From Gammaproteobacteria bacterium (GTDB taxonomy: Bacteria; Pseudomonadota; Gammaproteobacteria; Pseudomonadales; Halieaceae), in assembly GCA_030427085.1 (NCBI GenBank), contig JAUHXH010000003.1:310001-374000 (forward strand): a DNA stretch of 64,000 nt, read 5' to 3'. How positions within the stretch are numbered: the first letter of the stretch is position 1; every line of letters begins with the position of its first letter. The translations under genes were made by a program, and so were the position numbers. Positions 36,813-43,850 of the stretch are shown here, in pieces. Below the pieces are notes generated by a model, which saw only the letters and a list, made by a program, of their open reading frames with translations, was not told the DNA's origin and made no database searches.

Positions 36813-37382
36813 ATGGAAGATGCTGGCAACGCGGTATACAACACCGATGAACAGCGCTGGGCGAACCTGATGGTGGCCGCCCAGGGGGGCGATGCGCCCG
36901 CCTATCGGCAGTTGTTGGAGGAGCTCGGCCCGGTGATGGAACGCTACGTGGCCAGCCGCGTGGGGCAGCACGAATTCCTCGAGGATGTGGTGCAGGACGC
37001 CCTACTGGCCATCCACCAGGCACGGCACACCTACCGGCCCGGTCACCGCTTCCGCCCCTGGTTGTTCGCCATCGTTCGCAACAAAACCATCGACTATTTG
37101 CGCCGCAACCGCACCCGTGACCGATTTCTCGCTCGCGAACGCGCTGATTCGGATGCCCAGGGAGAGCCGCAGGCAGCAGCAACCCCCGAGGTCGCATTGG
37201 ATCACGGTAAACTAATGAAAGCCCTGTCACAGCCACACCGGGAGGCACTAACCTTGACCCGTATTATCGGCCTGAGCAACGCGGAGGCCGCACACCAGCT
37301 AAAGATTTCTGAAGGTGCCGTAAAAGTGCGGGTCCACCGGGCACTGGGCCGCCTGCGGCGTCTGATGGAGGCGGAAGCATGA
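36813..37382 (+). CDS. ECF-type RNA polymerase sigma factor
   Basis: The 189-residue protein has sigma region 2 (DVVQDALLAIHQARHTYRPG, then FRPWLFAIVRNKTIDYLRR) and region 4 (LSQPHREALTLTRIIGLSN, then ISEGAVKVRVHRALGRLRR), with no region 3. This is the ECF layout. Its stop overlaps the start of the membrane anti-sigma gene by 4 nt. The partner's DUF1109 type and the GTAACC promoter upstream point to the SigF-like ECF group, which in Caulobacter responds to heavy metals; the signal here is unknown. No ribosome binding site is evident; a palindrome ends 7 nt before the ATG. Confidence 0.93.
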   Translation: MEDAGNAVYNTDEQRWANLMVAAQGGDAPAYRQLLEELGPVMERYVASRVGQHEFLEDVVQDALLAIHQARHTYRPGHRFRPWLFAIVRNKTIDYLRRNRTRDRFLARERADSDAQGEPQAAATPEVALDHGKLMKALSQPHREALTLTRIIGLSNAEAAHQLKISEGAVKVRVHRALGRLRRLMEAEA

Positions 37383-38044
37383 CCACGCGCGACGAACTGC
37401 TCGCCTCCCTGAGCCAGGATTTAACACCGGTCAAGCCGGCCCTGCCAGCCAGCATAATGGCGCTGGGGTGGTTACTGGCGAGCGTCCTCTGGGTCGTTGC
37501 GCTAACGCATCTACTGGGCCCCATTCGGCCCGGGGCGTTCACTCAACTTGAACATGCACCGCACTTCCAGGTTGAAGTCATTGCTGGTGTGTTCGCTATC
37601 ATCTTCGGCACCTGGGCCGTATTTCAATCCTCAGTACCTGGCCTGCTCGGCAAACGCTTGCCCTGGTTGGCTGGCGGTGTATTGGTGTTGTGGTGGTGTA
37701 ATTACGCTTTGAGCTTCGTCAGCCCGATACTGCCACCCACCATGCTCGGCAAACGGGCGCACTGCGCCTTCGAGGTGATCGCAATCGCGCTCCCGCCGAT
37801 GCTCGCGGGATTCTACCTCTTGCAGCGGCAGTATCCGCTGCGATTCCCCCTCAGCGCCGGAATACTGGCCCTGATGGCCGGCATGATGCCCGCGCTATAT
37901 ATGCAGATTGCCTGTATGCACGCACCGGCGCACGGTGTGCTGTTTCACCTGTTGCCGGGAGTGGCGGTGAGTCTGGTGGGCGTGGTCGTGGCACTATTGT
38001 GGCGGCCAATGAGGCGGCAAAATTTCCGTGCTGGAACCCGGTGA
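37379..38044 (+). CDS. Six-helix membrane anti-sigma factor (DUF1109/NrsF-like)
   Basis: The 221-residue protein has six membrane helices and starts TRDELLASLSQDLTPVKP, as DUF1109/NrsF proteins do. These are membrane anti-sigma factors that hold their ECF sigma until a signal arrives. The family's conserved cysteine/proline features are visible in CMHAPAHGVLFHLLPG near residues 180-195 and KRAHCAFE near 124. The 4-nt overlap with the sigma gene supports a 1:1 pair. Confidence 0.85.
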   Translation: MTTRDELLASLSQDLTPVKPALPASIMALGWLLASVLWVVALTHLLGPIRPGAFTQLEHAPHFQVEVIAGVFAIIFGTWAVFQSSVPGLLGKRLPWLAGGVLVLWWCNYALSFVSPILPPTMLGKRAHCAFEVIAIALPPMLAGFYLLQRQYPLRFPLSAGILALMAGMMPALYMQIACMHAPAHGVLFHLLPGVAVSLVGVVVALLWRPMRRQNFRAGTR

Positions 38045-38086
38045 GAATCGCTACAATGGGCCGGATTAACATTATCCGGGCCCACC

Positions 38087-39526
38087 ATGATTCACGCGCT
38101 GTTAAGCACAGCCCTGCTCTTGTTCGCCGATTCTGCGGCGGCAAACCTGCTGGATATCTACCGGCTGGAAGACGGCCACACCAACTGGCAGTACGTGGCC
38201 AACACCACTGGTGGTGTGACCATTCTGGCGCTGTCCTACACCCTGCTGCGCCTGTTCCTGAGCAATCGCACCGCGAAACGCTACAACCGCGAACTGGAAG
38301 AAATTCGCAGCGAACTGGAAGACCGGGTCAAGGAACGCACCGCTACCCTGGACGAGTCCAACCGGCAGTTACAGGAAAGTAACGCCGACCTGGAAGAGGA
38401 AATTCGCGAGCACCGCGCCACTGCCGACCGGCTGCGCCAGAGCGAGTCCTATATCAACAGCATTCTGCGCTCCATGCCCCTGGCCCTGATCGGCCTGAAT
38501 AACCGCGGCGAAATTTCCCAGTGGAACTGGCAGGCGGAGCGCGCCAGCGGCCTGCGTGAATGCGACGCGCTGGGGCGCAATCTGTGGCAGGCCTTCCCCA
38601 CCATTACTGTGACTCCCTACCAGGTGCAACGGGCCCAGCGCGAAAACCGCACGCTGACCATCAAGCAAAGCCAACGTGGTGGCTTCCACTTCGATGTCAC
38701 CATCTACCCGCTAACCGACCACGCGGAAACCGGGGTGGTGATTCTTATCGACGACGTAACCCAGCGTGTGGTGGCGGAAAACATGCTGATCCAGCGCGAC
38801 AAGATGTCGTCCATGGGCGAACTCGCCGGCTCGCTGGCACAGGACATCAGTATCCCGCTGAATGCCATGTTGATGGATATTCGCGAAGCGCGCAGCCGCG
38901 CCGAGGCGCGGGAATACCCCGCCGGTGAAGACCCGGACGAAATGCTGGAGGAAGCACTGCAGCGCGGGGAGCGATTGTCAGCAGTTATCACCAACCTGCT
39001 CGAGCTGTCCAGCCCGCGCAAGGGCGATCGCAAGATGACCAACATTACCCGGCTGATCGATCACAGCCTGGAACTGGCGGGCTCCATTATTACGGTGCCC
39101 TCGGGTTTGAAATTCAGCGAGATCCATCTGGATCGGCAGTTTGCCGCCGATTTGCCGCGCATTCCCTGCTACGCCACAGAATTACAACAGGTGTTGATCA
39201 GCCTGTTCCGGCACTGCTGCCAGGCCATGGGTGAATCCCGCGACCAGGGCCGCGAGCCAACGATTACCCTGGAAGCCAACTCGTTCTACGACGCCCTGTG
39301 GCTGAAGATATCCCACAACGGCAAGGGCATGAGCCCGGAGGAGCAACAACACCTGTTCGAGCCCTTCTTTACCGACTCCAACAAGACCGCCGCCGAGGAC
39401 TACGACGCCGGGCGGCGCCTGTCCTACCCCTACTTCATCATCACCGAGCAACACCGCGGGCAGATGGCGGTGACCTCCGACCCGGAGATCGGCACCACCT
39501 TCCACCTGCAGTTCCCGCTGGCTTAA
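38087..39526 (+). CDS. PAS histidine-kinase-like protein lacking the phosphoacceptor His
   Basis: The 479-residue protein has an N-terminal hydrophobic start, a membrane helix near 40-58, a coiled coil (about 62-120), a PAS domain (about 120-235) and histidine kinase DHp and HATPase regions. The H box reads MGELAGSLAQDISIPLN, with Gln252 where AHEI has His. The N box has His376 in place of the usual Asn (LFRHCCQAM). The G1 box has His410 for the ATP-binding Asp (SHNGKGM). EPFFT and the last strand GTTFHLQFPL remain. It is thus unlikely to autophosphorylate in the normal way and may act as a signalling scaffold or modulator. No response regulator is adjacent. Confidence 0.88.
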   Translation: MIHALLSTALLLFADSAAANLLDIYRLEDGHTNWQYVANTTGGVTILALSYTLLRLFLSNRTAKRYNRELEEIRSELEDRVKERTATLDESNRQLQESNADLEEEIREHRATADRLRQSESYINSILRSMPLALIGLNNRGEISQWNWQAERASGLRECDALGRNLWQAFPTITVTPYQVQRAQRENRTLTIKQSQRGGFHFDVTIYPLTDHAETGVVILIDDVTQRVVAENMLIQRDKMSSMGELAGSLAQDISIPLNAMLMDIREARSRAEAREYPAGEDPDEMLEEALQRGERLSAVITNLLELSSPRKGDRKMTNITRLIDHSLELAGSIITVPSGLKFSEIHLDRQFAADLPRIPCYATELQQVLISLFRHCCQAMGESRDQGREPTITLEANSFYDALWLKISHNGKGMSPEEQQHLFEPFFTDSNKTAAEDYDAGRRLSYPYFIITEQHRGQMAVTSDPEIGTTFHLQFPLA

Positions 39527-39532
39527 GCTCTC

Positions 39533-40177
39533 TCAGACCGTTTTCGGTAAGACGTAAAGTTCCACCCGACGGTTGGCCGCACGGCCTGACGAGGTGGCAT
39601 TGTCCGCCACCGGCTGGTCAAAGCCCTCACCCTGGGTGAAGAGGCGGCTGCGATCGATTTGCCGCGTGGCGAGATAGTCGGCCACGCTGCGCGCGCGGCG
39701 CTCTGACAGAGTCATGTTGTAGGATCGGCTACCGGTGTTGTCGGTGTGCCCGGTCACGCGCAGAGTAGTGTCGGCATATTTTGCCAGCACGGTACCCACG
39801 GAGTTCAACACCGGATAGAAGTCACTGCGCAGGCTGGCGGAATCGGTCTGGAATGTGATGCTGCCCGGCATCACCAGGCGGATATTGTCGCCTTCACGGA
39901 CTACACTCACGCCGGTACCGGCGAGTTGCTCACGCAGTTTGGCTTCCTGCACATCCATATACGCGCCTACGCCCGCGCCCACCAGGCCGCAGCCCAGGGC
40001 GGCGTTGCGCGCATGTTTACTGGACTCTATAGAACCCACCAACGCACACGCTACGGCCGCACCAGCGCCATAAGTGGCCGCCTTGCTGGCCTGCTGTTCG
40101 CCGGTGTAGGGGTTGGTGGTACAGGCGGTGACCGCGAGGGCCGCGCCGATCAGTGTCAGGTTACGGGCAATTTTCAT
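39533..40177 (-). CDS. OmpA-family lipoprotein with glycine-zipper region
   Basis: From the ATG at 40177 (AGAGGA site) the protein has 214 residues. A lipobox AVTAC puts the lipidated Cys at residue 19. A glycine/alanine-rich stretch (YGAGAAVACALVGSIES and GCGLVGAGVGAYM) follows, as in YiaD-type proteins. The OmpA C-terminal peptidoglycan-binding domain has VTGHTDNTGSRSYNMTLSERRA and ends NRRVELYV. It likely ties the outer membrane to peptidoglycan. It lies 57 nt after the AgmX-like gene on the same strand and may be the last gene of that operon or separate. Confidence 0.92.
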   Translation of the reverse strand: MKIARNLTLIGAALAVTACTTNPYTGEQQASKAATYGAGAAVACALVGSIESSKHARNAALGCGLVGAGVGAYMDVQEAKLREQLAGTGVSVVREGDNIRLVMPGSITFQTDSASLRSDFYPVLNSVGTVLAKYADTTLRVTGHTDNTGSRSYNMTLSERRARSVADYLATRQIDRSRLFTQGEGFDQPVADNATSSGRAANRRVELYVLPKTV

Positions 40178-40234
40178 GCTCGGGATTCCTCTAAAAATGA
40201 AGGGTATTTGCAAGGCATTATCGCAAGGATTCGC

Positions 40235-41176
40235 TTAACCATAAGGCAAAAAGTCGAAGGAATAGTTCACTCGCGTCGACAGTACTTGTTCGGGCCCGAA
40301 GCGAATCATGCGGATTCTCGCCAGGATTTTCTGGGTCAAATCGTCGTCGCGCAGTTCACTGGAAATCAGCGACAGCTGGGTAATCTCACCGGAGGGGGCG
40401 ATCACCATTTCAAACACCAACTTGCCTTCCAGCAGCGGATCTTTACGGAGAGCGCGATTGTAGATGGCATAGATGGCACCCTTGCTACGGTCCATCATGC
40501 GGCGAATGGATTCATCGCTACGGCCACCCACAGCATCGGGGGAGTTCTGTACCCGGTTTCTGGCCGTGGCGGTACCGGTGCCTTCGGTAATGTTGCTTTC
40601 CACCCGTGTTGCCTCGCGGGCACTCAGGGCCGCACCACCCGCATCGCGGCTGACCGAGGCGGTCTGGATTCCACCACTGCCGGTGTTGGCGGCGGTGACG
40701 AGCGAGCGCTCAACGGTGGCGGCATCGGCGCTGCCACGGCTGGTCTGGGTCTGATTGAGGCTGTCCACGTCCACTTCCTCACGCATCGCCATCAGGTCGT
40801 CCTTGAAGGCCAACACACCAGCCGCCTGGGCGCGCTCCCGCGCCAGTTCCACCTGATTGACCGGCTGTACCGCCTGCTCGGTTGGGCGCGGGGGCACTAC
40901 AGGTTCCGGTTCCGGCATGGGTTCGGGTTTCGGTGGCGGTGGTTCGGGTTCCTCCGGTGGCGGCAGCTCGCGCGGTTCCAGCAATACGCGAGTAAGCTCA
41001 TCCGGCGTCTCTTCCGTGTTGGTCAGCAGTTCAGGCACTTCCAACAGCGGCACCGTGAACGACACTGCGAAAAACACCAGCAGGGCTGCAGTGGCAATCA
41101 GGCGGAAGCGGCGATCGTCCGCATCGCTGGACTCCCAGGGCAGCAGCAGATCCGGGGTGGCGGTCAAACTGCTCAT
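40235..41176 (-). CDS. TonB-like energy transducer with AgmX/PglI C-terminal domain
   Basis: The 313-residue protein has one membrane helix (about 26-46), a Pro/Glu-rich periplasmic stretch (about 70-100), a low-complexity middle and a C-terminal domain (about 225-313). The end contains GKLVFEMVIAPSGEITQLSLISS and fits the AgmX/PglI family, a TonB-like fold known from Myxococcus gliding proteins. It would be pulled by the ExbB/ExbD complex encoded just upstream and transmit force to an outer-membrane partner. Its start overlaps the preceding exbD-like gene by 4 nt. The partner is unknown. Confidence 0.85.
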   Translation of the reverse strand: MSSLTATPDLLLPWESSDADDRRFRLIATAALLVFFAVSFTVPLLEVPELLTNTEETPDELTRVLLEPRELPPPEEPEPPPPKPEPMPEPEPVVPPRPTEQAVQPVNQVELARERAQAAGVLAFKDDLMAMREEVDVDSLNQTQTSRGSADAATVERSLVTAANTGSGGIQTASVSRDAGGAALSAREATRVESNITEGTGTATARNRVQNSPDAVGGRSDESIRRMMDRSKGAIYAIYNRALRKDPLLEGKLVFEMVIAPSGEITQLSLISSELRDDDLTQKILARIRMIRFGPEQVLSTRVNYSFDFLPYG

Positions 41177-41706
41177 GTGCCGCCCTCCAACACTTCGGCT
41201 TCACCGAGCGCGGGTTCGGCCACGCTGTTCACCGCCAGTGAAATGTCGCGGAAGTCCTCGGCGGCGCAGGTTTTCATAATGCCGGTGAGCAGTTCGTAGG
41301 GCATGCTCTGGTCACCCATAATGATCACCGGGCGCCCCTGCGCCTGTTGTTCTTCCTCCAGCGGCCCGGCCAGTCGGGCAAAGTGGGCCAGCTCTTCCGC
41401 CAGTGCCGGAATGCCTTCCTCACCTTCAACGAAAGCCTCCTGCGGAGTGGTGACTGCCTTACCCTGCACCGATATGGCCTGCGGGCTGACTTTGATGGTG
41501 ATGGTTTCCACCGGCCTCTGCTCTGACACCGACTCCGGCAATTCAATATTCCGGTCGGGTTGCAAAACTTCCACATCGCCGTTGTTCACCATCAGGAACA
41601 GCACCAGAATGGTGAAGATATCCATCAGCGCCACCAGGTTGAGGCGCGCTGGCTTCTGCATACGGCGGTGGTTGCGGGCCATGCGGCGGCTGCGCAGGGA
41701 GCTCAT
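41173..41706 (-). CDS. ExbD/TolR-family proton-channel subunit (Asp present)
   Basis: ExbD/TolR proteins pair inside an ExbB/TolQ pentamer and carry protons on a membrane Asp. In this 177-residue protein the membrane helix reads RLNLVALMDIFTILVLFLM, and Asp29 occupies that position. A periplasmic domain follows (IVIMGDQSMPYELLTGIMKTC-like segment near the end). It overlaps its neighbours by 4 nt on each side. It is the second of two exbD-like genes and the only one with the Asp. Confidence 0.88.
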   Translation of the reverse strand: MSSLRSRRMARNHRRMQKPARLNLVALMDIFTILVLFLMVNNGDVEVLQPDRNIELPESVSEQRPVETITIKVSPQAISVQGKAVTTPQEAFVEGEEGIPALAEELAHFARLAGPLEEEQQAQGRPVIIMGDQSMPYELLTGIMKTCAAEDFRDISLAVNSVAEPALGEAEVLEGGT

Positions 41707-42236
41707 GGCGCCACCTCCCCGGCATCAGCCGGCGAGTCATCTGTCGCTGGGGCATCTCCAAAGGAGATCTCCGGGAACAGGGCTGCGTCAACCACCGACG
41801 CGGCCACCAGCGCCTTGAAAGAACGCACCGTATCCATCGCACTGACGATAGTTTGGTAATCCACCGCCGGTTCGCTCAGGATTGTGAGTCTGCGCTGTTC
41901 AATGCCCTGCTCGGCCATCTGCCGTTTTACTTCCTGCAGCACCAGGCTGAGCAGGTCAAAATCGTATTCGCCGTCTTCGGTCATCGGAATCCGCCGCAGC
42001 ATCACGCCGCTGGGATAATCGACGCGCATGCTGTCGCCGCGAATAATCAACTCCAGCTGGCGCGGGGGCTCGCCTTCGGACTCACCCGCCGCCTCCGGCA
42101 AGGTGACGTCGATGACGGTGATGCGCGCAAACACCATGCCCAGCAGCAGGATCGGCACCAGCACGATCATCAGATTCATGAAGGCCGTGATATCCAGTTC
42201 CGCATCAACCGGCGCGGGGCGTCTGAACTTTCTCAT
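41703..42236 (-). CDS. ExbD/TolR-family subunit with Asn in place of the proton-carrying Asp
   Basis: This 177-residue protein has the ExbD layout: a short cytoplasmic start, one membrane helix and a periplasmic domain. The helix reads LDITAFMNLMIVLVPILLL. Aligned with the Escherichia coli ExbD segment INVTPFIDVMLVL, the essential Asp is Asn21 here. A nearby Asp (Asp15) lies at the cytoplasmic edge and is probably not equivalent. With the Asp-bearing partner encoded next, it would give an asymmetric ExbD pair. It starts 15 nt after the exbB-like gene. Confidence 0.87.
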   Translation of the reverse strand: MRKFRRPAPVDAELDITAFMNLMIVLVPILLLGMVFARITVIDVTLPEAAGESEGEPPRQLELIIRGDSMRVDYPSGVMLRRIPMTEDGEYDFDLLSLVLQEVKRQMAEQGIEQRRLTILSEPAVDYQTIVSAMDTVRSFKALVAASVVDAALFPEISFGDAPATDDSPADAGEVAP

Positions 42237-42251
42237 CGGATCAGGCCTGTG

Positions 42252-42923
42252 TTATTCGTCGGCATCACCGGCGCGGGTGCGAGCCGGCAGTGCGCCGCCG
42301 TCGGTCAGCGTGTTCACTACTTTCACGCTGGCCATCTCGAAGCTGTCCACCAGTTCGGTCGTTTTGGTTTGCAGTACGGCGTGCAACAGCAATAGGGGAA
42401 TGGCGGAGATCAAGCCAAAGGCCGTGGTGTTCATCGCCACAGAAATGGAGCTGGACAGCATACTGGCCTTTTCGGTGGCCTCTGCCTCCGCCACTGCGGT
42501 AAAGGCGGCGATCAAGCCGATAATGGTACCCAGCAGCCCCAGCAGGGTGGCCACGTTCGCGAGCGTCGCAAGGTATTGCGTGCGCTTTTCCAGTCGCGGC
42601 AGCGCTTCCATGATGCCTTCCTCCATCGCTGACTCAATCTCTTCCCGGCGACGGCTGTTATTGAAGCGGGCAATCCCGGCTGCAACGATCCGCGCCAGAG
42701 GCACGGCCGACTCCGACCCCGCCTCAACCACTGCGCGATAGTTTTGCCGCTCCAGATTGGTCATCGCTCGCTCAAAGGCGCGGCGATTGTTGTAGCGGGC
42801 GGCGCTCAGCACCAGCCAGCGCTCCACGGCGATGGCCAGGCCGATCACCAGCACCAGTGCGATGGGGTACATGAATGGCCCCCCGTTTTGAAAGAAACGC
42901 ACGACGATGTCGAAACTGTCCAC
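42252..42923 (-). CDS. MotA/TolQ/ExbB proton-channel protein
   Basis: This is the channel subunit of an ExbB-ExbD-type motor. The 223-residue protein has three membrane helices: about 14-36, 118-142 and 165-185. The helix 2-3 region has the family motif ATLLGLLGTIIGLIAAFTAV and the Thr/Asn-rich SISVAMNTTAFGLISAIP. It is followed within 15 nt by two exbD-like genes and a TonB-like gene, a full energy module in one operon with no other tol or ton genes. Confidence 0.92.
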   Translation of the reverse strand: MDSFDIVVRFFQNGGPFMYPIALVLVIGLAIAVERWLVLSAARYNNRRAFERAMTNLERQNYRAVVEAGSESAVPLARIVAAGIARFNNSRRREEIESAMEEGIMEALPRLEKRTQYLATLANVATLLGLLGTIIGLIAAFTAVAEAEATEKASMLSSSISVAMNTTAFGLISAIPLLLLHAVLQTKTTELVDSFEMASVKVVNTLTDGGALPARTRAGDADE

Positions 42924-42939
42924 GATGATGTCTCCCTGA

Positions 42940-43248
42940 TTACTCTTTTAGTTCGGTCTCAGGCGGCAACGCTATCGCGCCCTGGGCCTGTAGTTGTTGT
43001 TGAAAACGTAACTGCCGCAGGTATTCATCCCTGCGCAGCGGTTGAAACAAACTCTCGGCGATACCCTGTTCGGGCTCCCACTCAAGCTGGGCGGCATCTG
43101 GCGTTCGCCAGGGCACGATGTAGATCACCCGGGGCGATTCCCGACTGCCGGTAATGGTGCTTTGCAACTGTACGCGTGCTTCCTGTGCGACCGCTATGGC
43201 GCTGAAGCTAAACACTCCCATACAAAGCACAAGACGCAGCGTATTCAT
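42940..43248 (-). CDS. Small exported protein of unknown function
   Basis: A 102-residue protein with a signal peptide (LCMGVFSFSAIAVAQ) and a short strand-rich part (RVIYIVPWRT), then a Gln/Leu/Arg-rich tail (YLRQLRFQQQLQAQG) that may be helical. I do not recognise it. Its start overlaps the end of the TPR lipoprotein gene by 4 nt and it ends 16 nt before the exbB-like gene, so it belongs to the operon and is probably a periplasmic accessory. Confidence 0.8.
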   Translation of the reverse strand: MNTLRLVLCMGVFSFSAIAVAQEARVQLQSTITGSRESPRVIYIVPWRTPDAAQLEWEPEQGIAESLFQPLRRDEYLRQLRFQQQLQAQGAIALPPETELKE

Positions 43249-43850
43249 GGCGCCCCTCCCACACTCGCCTGCTGCCGCTGTAGATCGGCAATCCAGGCGG
43301 TCACCCGGCGATCGGGCGCCTCTTGCAGCGACTGGTAGCGCTGGAAATGCTCGATCGCAGCGGATTTGTTGCCCAGGTACAGGTCATACAGTATGGCGAG
43401 GTTGTAGTGTGCCTCGGGATAGTCGGGCGCCGCCGCCAGCGCTGCCTTGTAATGCGTCAGTGCCTGCTCGAATTCACCTTCCTGGCGCAGGTAGGCGGCA
43501 AATTCGTTGTGAGCCCGTGCATTGTCGGGATTGGCTTGCACCGCCCGCTCGAACCACTGGCGTGCCTGTTGCGGCTGCTCCATTTTCAGATGAAGCACCG
43601 CTGCATTCAGAGCAGCACCGGATAATTCGGGTTGCTGTTCCCAGACGCTGCGCATGCCGGCCAGTGCCAGTTCCCAGCGCTGGCCCTGGGCAGCCAGCAT
43701 GGCCTGGTCGAATTGCGACTGTAAGGCCACCGGCACTGTGTCGGTGGCGACTTCGGCCTCCGGTTCCGGGGCCATTGTCGGCATTACACTGGTGCAGCCC
43801 GAGAGCCACACCATCAGTGCAATGCAAGATAAGCGGGCCGGGCGGGTCAT
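43245..43850 (-). CDS. TPR-repeat lipoprotein
   Basis: The 201-residue protein has the lipobox WLSGC (Cys19) and at least three tetratricopeptide repeats from about residue 75, for example NARAHNEFAAYLRQEGEFEQA and EAHYNLAILYDLYLG. Such repeats bind other proteins, so it likely serves as a periplasmic scaffold. It overlaps both neighbouring genes by 4 nt. Confidence 0.88.
   Translation of the reverse strand: MTRPARLSCIALMVWLSGCTSVMPTMAPEPEAEVATDTVPVALQSQFDQAMLAAQGQRWELALAGMRSVWEQQPELSGAALNAAVLHLKMEQPQQARQWFERAVQANPDNARAHNEFAAYLRQEGEFEQALTHYKAALAAAPDYPEAHYNLAILYDLYLGNKSAAIEHFQRYQSLQEAPDRRVTAWIADLQRQQASVGGAP

Noticed and set aside
39746-41299. 517-codon open frame on the plus strand
   Set aside because: Antisense to the OmpA and AgmX-like genes, which have clear motifs.
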